Shown here: positions 42,146 through 51,901 of the stretch, piece after piece
Layout of the letters: every line of letters starts with the position of its first letter
Numbering within the stretch: position 1 is the stretch's first letter
From: a virus
Virus record (IMG/VR): IMGVR_UViG_3300044646_000478
Span: 1-64,000 of that record
Strand: one strand, 5' to 3'
DNA: 64,000 nt
The notes under the pieces: generated by a model
Database searches by the model: none
What the model was told of the DNA's origin: nothing
What the model saw: the letters and a program-made list of their open reading frames with translations, nothing else
Program-made: the position numbers and the translations under genes

Positions 42146-42984
42146 TCTGCAAATATCCTTCCAAAAGTTACTGTCTTATTTAAGACCCTATCTGTTGTAT
42201 CTCTTAAATCATAAGTATGTTTTTTACCATAAACACCACGACCACCTAAACCTTGAGTTCCAAGAGAAATATCTCCAGTGGCGCTTACCTTAACTTGACG
42301 GTCTGGGCCAGTATTTCCTTCAATAGTTGTAAAAAGTCCAATCTTTCCGCGATTTTCCCACGGTTTAATTCTCCATTTAGAGAAAAAACCAACATGGTCA
42401 TTTTGATAATCATCTGTTTCTAACCCGAAGACGACAAGATCGCCAGCCTCAACCTGCTTGGGTGAAATTTCTCTTAATTTTCTTTCTCCAATAAGACCAG
42501 ACTCTCCCCAAGTTTTTGCTAAAGCAAGGCCATCGGTATCTTTAATATCTCTGAATCCTGCTTGGTAATAACACCAAGCGGTAAAAGAAGCACACCACGC
42601 GGCATTGTAAGCCCCTGTTATTTCTTGGTAAGGTGGAACTCCTAGCCTCGGACTTTGACTAATGTGAGGACCAGCACTATTGCCTTGCGTTGCTCGGATT
42701 TCTCTTTTGAATTCGCAATATGCAAATTCATAAGCCCTTCTTCTTATAAGCATATTTGATTTATATTTATTTGTATCATAAAAAGTTTTTCTTTTACTTT
42801 TTTTAGCAAATTCAAAAGGATTGTTCTTTAATTCAAAAGAAAAAACTTCAAATATATCTATACTCTTTGGAGTGCTACAAACTGCTGGAAAATCAGTAAA
42901 TTGTTTTAAAGTTTCTGGGGGTACTCTTCCATAAAAGGGATCAAATAATTGATTATTATTTAAAGGAGTAATTATGCTTGCCAT
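42142..42984 (-). CDS. Baseplate-associated CHAP-type peptidoglycan hydrolase
   Basis: 280 residues. Around residue 130, YNAAWCASFTAWCYYQAGFR supplies the Cys, and QNDHVGFFSKWRIKP the His, followed by LFTTIEGNTG, the CHAP/NlpC-type pattern. The N-terminal ~100 residues are Lys/Arg-rich and helical and probably anchor it. Position between the hub and baseplate genes indicates a virion-bound enzyme that clears the wall during injection. It is distinct from the lysis endolysin at 13967-14725. Confidence 0.75.
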   Translation of the reverse strand: MASIITPLNNNQLFDPFYGRVPPETLKQFTDFPAVCSTPKSIDIFEVFSFELKNNPFEFAKKSKRKTFYDTNKYKSNMLIRRRAYEFAYCEFKREIRATQGNSAGPHISQSPRLGVPPYQEITGAYNAAWCASFTAWCYYQAGFRDIKDTDGLALAKTWGESGLIGERKLREISPKQVEAGDLVVFGLETDDYQNDHVGFFSKWRIKPWENRGKIGLFTTIEGNTGPDRQVKVSATGDISLGTQGLGGRGVYGKKHTYDLRDTTDRVLNKTVTFGRIFAE

Positions 42985-42989
42985 ATTTA

Positions 42990-45900
42990 TTAATTCCCAT
43001 CCTGAGTCGTGATCGGATCAATTGAATTCTCTCCCTGACCCGGATTATTACCCGGCCTTGTCCCAGTTCTACTTCCGCCAGTTCTGGAAGGCGGTTTTGT
43101 TTTTGTTTTTGGCTTGGCTTTGGGCTTCGTAGTAATCCTAAGTCTTTTAGGTTTATTTTCCGCAACGTCTGGTGGATATACGAGAGTCATCGCCCAATCA
43201 TTTCCTTTATTAGTTGTTCCCGGAGCCATTAGTAATGCTTCTGTATAAAAACCATTTTGATAACTAAATGAATGAGTCACTTCTTTAACATAGAAAGTTA
43301 CTGAATTTTTTGAGTAATCCTTAACTGGAGAATTAAGTTCTAGTTCCACAATCATTCCGGGGAAAAGTTCTGGCATGAAGGTCAATTCAACTCTTGTAAT
43401 AAACTGTTCCGCCCATTTTTGTATAAAAGTATGATATGCATAGAAAAATTCAAAAACAGGATGACGGATTGTAGGAATTTTTTCTAAGTATGGTCTTGCT
43501 CCATACCTTTCTAAGAATTTATAAGCAGCACCTTGACCTTCAAGAATTTCTCTAGGTCGTTTTTTGGCAGTCGCAATCTGATCGGCAGTTAATTTACTAG
43601 CATCTTCTAAAGTGTCTAAATCTGTTTTTGTAATATTGTCGTCTTCAAAAGGTCTTAAAAATGAATCAAGAATAAAAGGTCTCTCAATTGTTACAACTCC
43701 AGAGCCGAGCAATTTTTCATACCATTCAACGTTAATTCTTCCAGCGTCGGCTTCATTAAAACCAAACGGGTTTCCTAACACATAAACGTGAGTGACAAGT
43801 TGACGGTCAGAAAGACTAATAGTACAACTTTTAATTTCAGTCGGGCTAACTCGTAGCCACGGATTTCTTCCAGTTAAGTTAAAATAGTCAGGATACCACG
43901 CCATGAAATCTCCACTAGGGAGAGATGCAAAAGTTCTCATTGATGCTTTACAAATTTCTCCAACAGATTCAAAAAGTTTTACATCATTTTCAAGAGCGCG
44001 GTCTCCCGTAAGTAACACAGACTCAAGGAGGCTTCCGGGGAAGTTGAATGCAACATTAAATGCTACAGTTTTTGCTTGAAGGAAGGCATCTGTAGAACCA
44101 GTTCCCCCCTCTCCACTAACGTCTGATCCAAAAGAAGATGGTGGATTTTCCGTATCTCCAATAAGATTATGTCTCCATAGATTGTATCCACCATCATTAA
44201 TAAAATCTTGCGCGGTTCTTTTAAATTGAGGACCGCGATTAGGGCCTTTATTCGCACTTTGATCTGGACGAGTACATTCTGCACATTTTCCATCAGCACC
44301 AACCACCATAGCAACGTGACCAGCGCCTCCTTCTCCAGTTCTAATAAAAAGATGACCGGGTTTGAATTTTGTTTTATCTTGAATTTGAACAGAATCTGCC
44401 TCAAGCGTTCCTGTCGTATCTGCATATTTATTTTTAGGAATCAATTTTGCGCTCTTCATACATGCAGCAATAAAACTAGAACAATCTAAGTTGCCCTTTT
44501 TACGAAGAACTTCTTCCACATCAGCATAAGGACTTCTATCATCCATGCTATATCCAATATCCCAATTTGCTTCATTGTGATTAACTATTTTTAATGCTGC
44601 TTTAATAACTTTAGAGGCTGGGCTATCATCCCCAGTATTAATCGTTCCTTCGCCAATCGCTTCAGTTCCTGCGCTAATATTTTCTTGTTTACCTTTTTCT
44701 TTATATAATTTTTGATAGTCTAACAAGGCTTTAATAAAAATTCCGGCAAGTTTATCTCTATCATATTTTAATTCCCCAGTCGTAGAAGGAAGTTCTACAA
44801 TTGCGGCAGCAGAAGAGTTCGTATAATAAAAACCATAATAATTTTGCATTCTATTCCAAGTATTGCCAGATACTGTTGTTAAATCATTTATAAAATTATC
44901 TCCTGCTGTCAAACCTCTTACTTTAGATCCGATAAATGAAATGAGTTGTGCGGAATTTTTATGAAGTCCTTTGTCATCATGAATGGAGTCTCTACCACCT
45001 TCTCCATCTGAGGGTTTGACAAAACCTGCTCCTCCGATTAAATTGCCATTATTATCTTTATAATAACGGTTCGGTCCCGGTTCTCCGGGTTTTCCCGGAG
45101 GGGAAGCGCTTGTACTAGATTGAGTCCCTTGCACAGATCTTTTTGATGGCCCGGCAATCCCAATAGATGAACCCGGAAAGGCGCTAGGATCATGATGAAT
45201 TGAAAGATATACATCTCCTGCCCATCCCCTTGGGCGAGAAGTTTCTGTTGCGAATTGAATGTCTAATCTTTTTTTATCATCTTCGCTTAAGGCATTGTAT
45301 GCTCTTTTCATTGCCTTAATAAAAGCAGCATTTTGCTGAGGTTCGGTATAATCTCCCCCGACTTTTGTTGCTCCGGGTTGCATCTGATATCCCGGCTGCA
45401 TAGTTGTGTTTGGGCCGGGAGGACCGGCTCCACCAACACCAGTATGGCCTGCTTCTAAATAGACAGAAAGAATTTTATTAGATCCACCTGTTCTTGAAGA
45501 GGGATTTGTTTCATTCGGATTATTCGGCTCTGTAGCATCTAAACTGGCAGTACCAATATTTTGACCAAGGATCGAATACGGCTTATTTATATCTACCGGA
45601 GAGCCATCTGTCTCTAATGATTTCCATATATCTGTCAAAACTTTTTTCTGGTGTCCACTGCTAAGATTCCACTTAACTAGGAACCCCTCTACAGTTTGAT
45701 TATTATCTTCACCAATGTAATATTTTTTATTTCTCAAAACGTCTGCTACATAAAAAACTCCAGCGCGAAAAGATGAAAATGTCTGGTAGGTGCCGCTAGG
45801 GCCAGATACTCTTTTATACCCAAAAGCATTTTTTACATCAGCAGAAGAGTTGGGAGCGGTTCCGTATGAAGTTTCACTCGCCGCTAGTGCGGCTAAAAAT

Positions 45901-46793
45901 CTTGGATCAATGTCATTTTTCTTACCCGCATCTATAAAATCTTCAGCCTTCATCTCAGAGCCAGAGGCTCTTGATTGAATATCTGCTTGAATTTTTCCAG
46001 CAATAGTTGAAGCATTATTTAAACTAGCGCCTGCTCCACCACTTCCACCACCATCCTCTTCTGCTCCACCAGAAGTACCCCCAGAAGTCAAAAATGTTTT
46101 AAGCCATTCCTGAGCGAGTCCATATCTTTCTTCCCAGTCATTGTTTACTTGAAACAATAGTGCGGCTCTCTTCATCCACGCTTCTGGAATCGGTTCAATC
46201 CAAACATTGTCTTTATTCCAACCACCCACATCAACGAGAAGGAAATGGAGCATTGCTGCAAATCCAGTATCTTGAGGAAATTCTCCAGTAGTCGGCTGTG
46301 GCCCATTAGCACTTGGAGTCTGATTAGTTAATGCTGCTGGAGAAAAAAACGAAATTCCTCCTTCTCCCAATTGGGGAACAAATCCATATTTCTGTAATGT
46401 TTCATAGACTTTAGGTAAGCCGGGATCCCAATATGTAAACTCCAACCTCTTAAGAGTGCAACTTGCCTCAATAATGAAAGGTTCTGGCATGGCTTGGAAT
46501 ACTGGAACTAAATCTAAGTAGCCAGAAAAAATTAATATCGGTTTTGTTTTTTTAAGGTAAATAACAATACGATCCATTGGCCGCAACAACTGAGAAAGAG
46601 TTGTATTGTTATCTTTATCTTTTCTACTTTGGACAAGAAAACTTGCAGTAGAAACCGCTTCGGTTCTTCTAGTTATTGTTCCTTCAATAATATCATTTGA
46701 TATATCAATAGGTTCAGAATCCTTACCTCCGGGCAGGATATAAACTTGTACTTCTGGAGAATATACAATTCTATTAAAATTGATATTCGACAT
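42990..46793 (-). CDS. Tail hub with three peptidoglycan-degrading domains
   Basis: 1267 residues. The N-terminal ~250 are hub-like (VSTASFLVQSRKDKDNNTTL, RIVIYLKKTKPILIFSGYLD). Residues ~270 to 400 look like a glucosaminidase/lysozyme-like domain (DIDPRFLAALAASETSYGTA, SFRAGVFYVADVL). Residues ~450 to 690 carry an N-acetylmuramoyl-L-alanine amidase (Amidase_3) pattern (LSVYLEAGHTGVGG, GDVYLSIHHDPSAF, YYTNSSAAAIVELPSTTGEL). Residues ~735 to 900 carry an NlpC/P60 pattern (KKGNLDCSSFIAACMKSAKL, GGAGHVAMVVGADGKC). A hub domain follows (PSGDFMAWYPDYFNLTGRNP). The protein probably forms the hub beneath the tube and drills the wall. Three distinct cell-wall enzymes in one hub is unusual. The C-terminal Lys/Pro tail is disordered. 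Confidence 0.75.
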   Translation of the reverse strand: MSNINFNRIVYSPEVQVYILPGGKDSEPIDISNDIIEGTITRRTEAVSTASFLVQSRKDKDNNTTLSQLLRPMDRIVIYLKKTKPILIFSGYLDLVPVFQAMPEPFIIEASCTLKRLEFTYWDPGLPKVYETLQKYGFVPQLGEGGISFFSPAALTNQTPSANGPQPTTGEFPQDTGFAAMLHFLLVDVGGWNKDNVWIEPIPEAWMKRAALLFQVNNDWEERYGLAQEWLKTFLTSGGTSGGAEEDGGGSGGAGASLNNASTIAGKIQADIQSRASGSEMKAEDFIDAGKKNDIDPRFLAALAASETSYGTAPNSSADVKNAFGYKRVSGPSGTYQTFSSFRAGVFYVADVLRNKKYYIGEDNNQTVEGFLVKWNLSSGHQKKVLTDIWKSLETDGSPVDINKPYSILGQNIGTASLDATEPNNPNETNPSSRTGGSNKILSVYLEAGHTGVGGAGPPGPNTTMQPGYQMQPGATKVGGDYTEPQQNAAFIKAMKRAYNALSEDDKKRLDIQFATETSRPRGWAGDVYLSIHHDPSAFPGSSIGIAGPSKRSVQGTQSSTSASPPGKPGEPGPNRYYKDNNGNLIGGAGFVKPSDGEGGRDSIHDDKGLHKNSAQLISFIGSKVRGLTAGDNFINDLTTVSGNTWNRMQNYYGFYYTNSSAAAIVELPSTTGELKYDRDKLAGIFIKALLDYQKLYKEKGKQENISAGTEAIGEGTINTGDDSPASKVIKAALKIVNHNEANWDIGYSMDDRSPYADVEEVLRKKGNLDCSSFIAACMKSAKLIPKNKYADTTGTLEADSVQIQDKTKFKPGHLFIRTGEGGAGHVAMVVGADGKCAECTRPDQSANKGPNRGPQFKRTAQDFINDGGYNLWRHNLIGDTENPPSSFGSDVSGEGGTGSTDAFLQAKTVAFNVAFNFPGSLLESVLLTGDRALENDVKLFESVGEICKASMRTFASLPSGDFMAWYPDYFNLTGRNPWLRVSPTEIKSCTISLSDRQLVTHVYVLGNPFGFNEADAGRINVEWYEKLLGSGVVTIERPFILDSFLRPFEDDNITKTDLDTLEDASKLTADQIATAKKRPREILEGQGAAYKFLERYGARPYLEKIPTIRHPVFEFFYAYHTFIQKWAEQFITRVELTFMPELFPGMIVELELNSPVKDYSKNSVTFYVKEVTHSFSYQNGFYTEALLMAPGTTNKGNDWAMTLVYPPDVAENKPKRLRITTKPKAKPKTKTKPPSRTGGSRTGTRPGNNPGQGENSIDPITTQDGN

Positions 46794-47707
46794 TAAAACA
46801 ACCTTCCGATAGAATCTGAAACGTCTTTTTTCAAACCATCAAAACCTTTGTTAACACCTTCTGCTATGGCACCAATAGCAGAAGTAACCGTCCCTAAGCC
46901 ACGGACAGTTGATTGAACATTATTGTATAAACTTCTATTAAATCCATTCACTTCACTTTTAGGATCGCTAGTCAAAATCTTATCTGCCAAGGCTCCGACA
47001 ATATAATCATTTTTAAAATCACTAAATTTTTCTACCCAATATGCATCTGTATCAAAATTATATATAATTGTTCGTGCTGTTGTCCCAAATTTTTGAACAT
47101 TATCATTTAAATCTTTAAAGATAGTAAAATCAAATTCAAATTCAGGAGCAACGGGGACTCCTTTATTATTTGCATCAAAACCACCACGGAAAACCTCAAT
47201 AACTCCCAGATAGTCTATTTTTGCTCCGGGAATATACAGCCTAAAAAGATTTTCTGGATTCTGGCTTACTTTAATTTGTCCTTCACGAATAAAATCCGCA
47301 AGATCATCATATTCATTTTCATCACGACAGCGGCCCTTAATGTTTGCTGGTGTCAACTTAAACGAATGAGTATAGGTTCTGGTATAATATTTTGAGACAG
47401 CGGTTGGCCCTGCAACAGAATAACCATATGTTGCTTCTGTTATCCAAAGATCAAATCTGCTTACTGAAGTTTTACGTTTTTTAACATTTAAACCTTCATT
47501 ATTATAATATCCACGGCTCGCGCTGTCTGTTAAGGTTTTTTTATATTTATCTATATCTTTATAGGCATCTTCAAGAATCTCCAAAGGAATATTAACTCTA
47601 GCGAGAAAAGCATGAATAGTGTTTCCTTTTTGAATTAGGTCTTCATTTTTTGGAGGGGTTTTTATTCTATGTCTTGTTGGGTTGAATGTTTCTCTTTGAT
47701 AAGCCAT
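46793..47707 (-). CDS. Tail/baseplate hub-associated protein
   Basis: 304 residues from the ATG at 47707; the in-frame upstream extension overlaps the previous gene. The sequence (AYQRETFNPTRHRIKTPPKN, YTRTYTHSFKLTPANIKGRC, YLGVIEVFRGGFDANNKGVP) shows beta-rich structure with a helical C-terminus (VNKGFDGLKKDVSDSIGRLF). It lies between the second tail protein gene and the hub and shares its position with proteins that initiate the tube in myoviruses. Precise family not recognised. Confidence 0.55.
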   Translation of the reverse strand: MAYQRETFNPTRHRIKTPPKNEDLIQKGNTIHAFLARVNIPLEILEDAYKDIDKYKKTLTDSASRGYYNNEGLNVKKRKTSVSRFDLWITEATYGYSVAGPTAVSKYYTRTYTHSFKLTPANIKGRCRDENEYDDLADFIREGQIKVSQNPENLFRLYIPGAKIDYLGVIEVFRGGFDANNKGVPVAPEFEFDFTIFKDLNDNVQKFGTTARTIIYNFDTDAYWVEKFSDFKNDYIVGALADKILTSDPKSEVNGFNRSLYNNVQSTVRGLGTVTSAIGAIAEGVNKGFDGLKKDVSDSIGRLF

Positions 47708-47708
47708 T

Positions 47709-48845
47709 TTATTCCGTTTCGTCGGTGTTTGGTGGTGTTCTATCTCCATTACCCTCAGTTGGCGGAACTCTAGAACCGTTTGGACCAGAATATGGAGTTA
47801 GACTTCCGACTTGATAACTAAAGCCCCTAGTTATGAGAGTTTCTAATTCTTTTTCACTAAAATCTCCACCGATAAAGTCTGAGTATTTAACTGCAATATC
47901 TCTGGCTGCTTGTTTTCTAGTTTCTTGACTAGTATAAACTGGTTCAGACCATTCAATAAATTCAGAAAACCCAACCCCGTCTTTAAACCCACCTAATGCT
48001 TTTTTAGCAATATTAGTCACTTCTTGTTGAAAGGTATTTTGAATATCTTCAATAAAATCACATTTCAATTCCCACTGAGGCATCAGTTCGTCATTTGCAA
48101 ATCTAATTTTTGGGAAATCTAATGGTCGAATATTCCAGTACCAGTTAAGATGAGGGTATTCAAAAACCATATTGTTTTTATCAAAATTACCGGCTTGCGT
48201 TATGTAATAAAAATAACTTTTGAACCATTCCGCAAATTGGACCATTCCGCTTCTCATTGGTCCATCTACCCAATTTTTATACCCCTGAGTTTCTTTTAAA
48301 CTATATGATATTTCGCTATTTTCAGGACTGTATCCTTCGGGAAAATCTTCATAACGAGAGTTGCCAAATTCATTATTATCACGATTACTTGCCTTATTAA
48401 AACCCCACATTCCTTCAGATCCAAAAAAGCCACGAATGGTAAGATTTTCAATAGAAACTCCAAGAATTTGAATTACTTGGCCTCCATAAGTGTCTATCAC
48501 ATTAGTTCTTAAAGTATATTCCCAACTAACGTCATTTGGAGATAGATATAAATTTATTTTTTCAGGAAACGTATATCCCGAAATTGCACCTAGGTTGGGC
48601 GCTCTAAAAGAACAAATATTTTTTAAACTTCTAACTCCACCTCTAAAATAAGAAACTTTACCGCCAACAGAATTGGGTTCTCCTGTTTTTGAATTAACAT
48701 CATCTTCGGCTTGAAGTAAGTAATCGTTTGTATTCGACGCTTCTGGAAAAGTGGATCTTAAGCGATCATATTTTTCAATAAATCTTTGTTTCTGTTCGTT
48801 GGCATTACTTTTCCCAGTATATAGAGGTCTTGGTGCCGCTGCCAT
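47709..48845 (-). CDS. Tail/baseplate protein
   Basis: 378 residues. VSYFRGGVRSLKNICSFRAP and KINLYLSPNDVSWEYTLRTN are followed by DTYGGQVIQILGVSIENLTI, a pattern I recognise from proteins encoded between the tape measure and hub in actinophages. The C-terminus is Gly/Pro-rich (YSGPNGSRVPPTEGNGDRTP). It likely belongs to the distal tail or hub. The start overlaps the tape measure stop by one base (TAATG). Confidence 0.58.
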   Translation of the reverse strand: MAAAPRPLYTGKSNANEQKQRFIEKYDRLRSTFPEASNTNDYLLQAEDDVNSKTGEPNSVGGKVSYFRGGVRSLKNICSFRAPNLGAISGYTFPEKINLYLSPNDVSWEYTLRTNVIDTYGGQVIQILGVSIENLTIRGFFGSEGMWGFNKASNRDNNEFGNSRYEDFPEGYSPENSEISYSLKETQGYKNWVDGPMRSGMVQFAEWFKSYFYYITQAGNFDKNNMVFEYPHLNWYWNIRPLDFPKIRFANDELMPQWELKCDFIEDIQNTFQQEVTNIAKKALGGFKDGVGFSEFIEWSEPVYTSQETRKQAARDIAVKYSDFIGGDFSEKELETLITRGFSYQVGSLTPYSGPNGSRVPPTEGNGDRTPPNTDETE

Positions 48846-51136
48846 TATGGACCTCCCGGATTAGGATTTGCTCTATTTTCCGTTCCCGGAGGATTAACAA
48901 CAACAAACTTACCTTGAGAAGAATTGGCTGCTTTATTAAATACATTAAACCATTTTCTAGCATCATCACTGAGACTAATTTGAACTTCATTTTGTTTAAG
49001 AGCCTCTTTAGACATTGCCTCTTGAACTCTTTCTTGAAATGCTTCTGGACTAGAAATATCACCGCTTGTAATTTCTTTTTGAATTCTTTTCTTTTGAGAT
49101 TCTTCAATAGCCCCACTTTTAACTGCTTTAGTCAAAAGTTCTGTACTTCTCTTCTTCCACTCTTTTTGGAAGTTTGCGCTAGGCTCATCAGAAACCCAAT
49201 CCCCAATTTTAAGACCGTATTCAGTGTTAAGAGTCTGCCATTTCTTTTTGTCTCCACGCCCTGCTTGCATCAGAAGGCTGGCGGCTCTTTCAGCGTCAGT
49301 TCCCTCTGCGGCAGCAATCGCTGCATCTAAATCTTCTTGGCTACCCTTACCTTGTTGTAAGCGCATTCTAGCAGTGTAAATGGCTTCTACTTTTTCTTCA
49401 AAATCGGGGTCTCTTCCTCCAATATCAATTTTGCCAAAATCTATTCCAGTATGGCTTCTAACAGTAGGCACTCCGGGGATACCCGGAGGAAGAAAACTAC
49501 TGTTTTCTCCCCATCCGGTAATTCCAACATCGCTGACCTTTCCACCGGAAAGTTTTTGAAGTTCTCCAAAAGCGGCCATACCTTTTTCACCAACCGCCGC
49601 TGCTCCTCTTTTGGAATTTACTGACGCCCTGAAGCCTTCAGCAAATCCACCCAATTCACTACTTATTTTACTTCTTGCAATGACCTTTGGACCCTCTTCA
49701 TAAATTTGTTGAATCATGTAAGGATCTTGACCAGTCATCTTAGCGACCATAAACATTGCCATATCTTTGTCACCACCACTTTGAGCAGCAACCCTATCAA
49801 CAAGCCCTCTCATTGATTCTATTTGAGCAATAGCCGCTTCATCGGCTCCTTGACCATCTCCCATTCCGGGATAAAAACCCATAGCAAGTTTCATCATATC
49901 TTGTGGGTTTCTGAATTGACCACCAACTCCTCCACCCATAATCCCTGCGGCCAATATTCCCGTCATGCCCTGACCACCAAGAAAAGATTCAACAGCACCA
50001 CCTTCTAATCCTGTAAATCCAGAATAGATTGAACCTGCCTGTAGAGCAGATGGGCCTCTTGCTCCCAAAGCATTCATTCGGCTAGCAACTTGAGTAGTTT
50101 CTCCTGTATATTCAGAAATGCTTTTTCCAGCGGCTTTAGCCATAGGACCAAATTGTTTAATCATTTCTGCGGCATCTTTTGCATCCATTCTAAGCCTCTT
50201 GACTGAAAGACTTAACACATCAATTGCTTCACTAACATCAATAGAAGTCGTCATGATAATATCTCTTACAGCGTCTTCTACATTAACTGTTTCTCCAAGA
50301 TTTCTAAAGCCAGCCTGAGCAACCCCTTGATTTATTTGCAATGATCTTTCGTATGAAAGCATATCAAAAGGATTTAAAGATCTAGTAAAAGCACGATATT
50401 GACTTTGCCATCCTTGAGATTGCGCTGGACTCATTCCGGCCCCAAAAGCGCCTCCCACAAGATTTGGATTAGTTCCACCTGAAAATAGTAGAGATGGAGC
50501 GGCGAACATTCCAGAGAAATAAGAACCAAAAGGAGAGCCTGCCATACCAGCAACACCTTCATACCCCGGACCTTGATAACCTGCCATCATTCCTAGTTCT
50601 GTTGGGTTTGTTACTCTTCTATCTACAGAACTTTGAATTGCATACGAAGTCGCGTTATAAAGATTTCTTCCACCAGTTGGAGATAAAATTCCCGCTACTT
50701 GTCCTAAAGCACCCTCACGACCAGTCATTCTTCCAAGATAGTATGGGAGTGCCCTATCTAAAAATGGATGACCTTGTGCAAAAGAGCCCAGTCTTTGATA
50801 CATTCTCCCAAGTCCAGAACTGCTTTCTTGAGGTGCTGAAGGCTGTGCGGCTGCTCCTATTTGTCCGGGCTGTGGAGTTTGTGCATTAAAATTAGAGGCT
50901 GGTCCTCCTCCACCACCACCAATACCTCCACTCAAGTTTTGAATTGCTTGAGTTAAATTTTGTATCTTTTCAGTATTTTCAACTAAGGCTGCTTTATGCT
51001 GCTCTAAAATAGATGTAAAGTTTGTTTGACCAATAGAATTTTCATCTTTAGAATCTCTAAATACTTTAGTAAAAGTATCTCTAAGAGTTGATTCCATATC
51101 TTGCCAATTAACTACTCTTACATCTTGTGAAGCCAT
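48845..51136 (-). CDS. Tape measure protein candidate
   Basis: 763 residues, directly after the frameshifted chaperones, the usual site of the tape measure gene. A predicted coiled N-terminus (SILEQHKAALVENTEKIQNL) is followed by a Gly-rich linker and long Ala/Gly/Met-rich helices (MDAKDAAEMIKQFGPMAKAA, QAGSIYSGFTGLEGGAVESF). The Lys/Glu-rich C-terminal part (SQKKRIQKEITSGDISSPEA) is helical. It has no wall-hydrolase domain. At about 0.15 nm per residue it would give a tail of roughly 110 nm, modest for this genome. Confidence 0.68.
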   Translation of the reverse strand: MASQDVRVVNWQDMESTLRDTFTKVFRDSKDENSIGQTNFTSILEQHKAALVENTEKIQNLTQAIQNLSGGIGGGGGGPASNFNAQTPQPGQIGAAAQPSAPQESSSGLGRMYQRLGSFAQGHPFLDRALPYYLGRMTGREGALGQVAGILSPTGGRNLYNATSYAIQSSVDRRVTNPTELGMMAGYQGPGYEGVAGMAGSPFGSYFSGMFAAPSLLFSGGTNPNLVGGAFGAGMSPAQSQGWQSQYRAFTRSLNPFDMLSYERSLQINQGVAQAGFRNLGETVNVEDAVRDIIMTTSIDVSEAIDVLSLSVKRLRMDAKDAAEMIKQFGPMAKAAGKSISEYTGETTQVASRMNALGARGPSALQAGSIYSGFTGLEGGAVESFLGGQGMTGILAAGIMGGGVGGQFRNPQDMMKLAMGFYPGMGDGQGADEAAIAQIESMRGLVDRVAAQSGGDKDMAMFMVAKMTGQDPYMIQQIYEEGPKVIARSKISSELGGFAEGFRASVNSKRGAAAVGEKGMAAFGELQKLSGGKVSDVGITGWGENSSFLPPGIPGVPTVRSHTGIDFGKIDIGGRDPDFEEKVEAIYTARMRLQQGKGSQEDLDAAIAAAEGTDAERAASLLMQAGRGDKKKWQTLNTEYGLKIGDWVSDEPSANFQKEWKKRSTELLTKAVKSGAIEESQKKRIQKEITSGDISSPEAFQERVQEAMSKEALKQNEVQISLSDDARKWFNVFNKAANSSQGKFVVVNPPGTENRANPNPGGP

Positions 51137-51137
51137 T

Positions 51138-51476
51138 TTAGTTTTCCAATTCTTGAGTAGACATTATATGCAAGCCATTGAGAAAATCAGTAATTGACTG
51201 AAATTCTTCAGGGGAGGTCGGGACTACTTGTTCGTAGCCATCAAGAGAATCATCTTTATTTAGATCATAAATTTCTTGATATAAAGAGGGGAACGCTTGA
51301 ACCATTGACTGCTTGAATTGCTCATTCTTGTTTTCATATTCATCTTCAGTTTCCCAAATAAGAAGAGCGGAGTTCATTTGATATATGAGTTGGTTTAAGT
51401 GTTTTGAATTTCTGATAAGTCCTGCTCTATCAAGGGATCTGAGGAAGAATTTGAATTCCTCAGATCCGTTACTGAT
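51138..51476 (-). CDS. Tail chaperone frameshift extension (T-like part of GT)
   Basis: This frame has no stop from the slippery site at 51476 to 51138. The part from ATG 51377 alone gives 79 residues (MNSALLIWETEDEYENKNEQ), but no ribosome binding site precedes it. With a -1 shift at 51476 the G-like protein continues as ISNGSEEFKFFLRSLDRAGL for 112 residues, giving a 248-residue fusion, the gpGT arrangement of tail assembly chaperones. The extension is acidic and helical. It lies just before the tape measure gene, as expected. Confidence 0.78.
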   Translation of the reverse strand: MSNGSEEFKFFLRSLDRAGLIRNSKHLNQLIYQMNSALLIWETEDEYENKNEQFKQSMVQAFPSLYQEIYDLNKDDSLDGYEQVVPTSPEEFQSITDFLNGLHIMSTQELEN

Positions 51477-51883
51477 AAATTTTGACTTTCCTCTATCGTC
51501 AAGTAGACTTCATTTAATAGATCTAGATATTGTGCGTTAATTATTTCAATTACTGGCCAGTGCCAGTTCTTTCTAATATAATTAAACCTATCTCTAATTG
51601 ATTGAAGAACAGCATCATCGTCAAATCTTGGCATAAAAGGTTTTTCATTAATAGATACAATTGAAGCGGCTGCAATGGCTACGGCAACCGCTTTCTCTTC
51701 TGTAATGGTATCTTTATACTCTTTTACCAATTGACCAACTGCCAACTCTTCATCAATTCTTAGAGTTCTTATTTCAAACTGATGCCCTGACCATGAAAAA
51801 ACTTTATTTAAATAACCAATATGAACAATTTGAACAAATCTATCCAAACTATCCTTTGACAAAAAATCCTGACTTGATTCCAA
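51395..51883 (-). CDS. Tail assembly chaperone (G-like product)
   Basis: 162 residues (SLDRFVQIVHIGYLNKVFSW, RTLRIDEELAVGQLVKEYKD, AVAVAIAAASIVSINEKPFM), mostly helical, of the size and position of gpG-type chaperones between the tail tube and tape measure genes. It ends shortly after a canonical -1 frameshift signal in its last 30 codons, so most ribosomes make this short form and some make the longer GT fusion. It is expected to coat the tape measure during tail assembly and be absent from the mature virion. Confidence 0.8.
   Translation of the reverse strand: MESSQDFLSKDSLDRFVQIVHIGYLNKVFSWSGHQFEIRTLRIDEELAVGQLVKEYKDTITEEKAVAVAIAAASIVSINEKPFMPRFDDDAVLQSIRDRFNYIRKNWHWPVIEIINAQYLDLLNEVYLTIEESQNLSVTDLRNSNSSSDPLIEQDLSEIQNT
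51435..51482 (-). promoter_or_regulatory. Programmed -1 ribosomal frameshift signal
   Basis: On the minus strand the heptamer AAATTTA (51482 to 51476) lies in the X-XXY-YYZ phase of the chaperone frame (CAA AAT TTA). After an 8-base spacer, GGATCTGAGGAA (51467-51456) pairs perfectly with TTCCTCAGATCC (51446-51435) around a 9-base loop, a 12 bp stem. The -1 frame is open to the end of the T-like extension. Heptamer, spacer and stem all match the textbook layout. Confidence 0.85.
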
Positions 51884-51901
51884 TTTATTCTCCTATATTA
51901 A

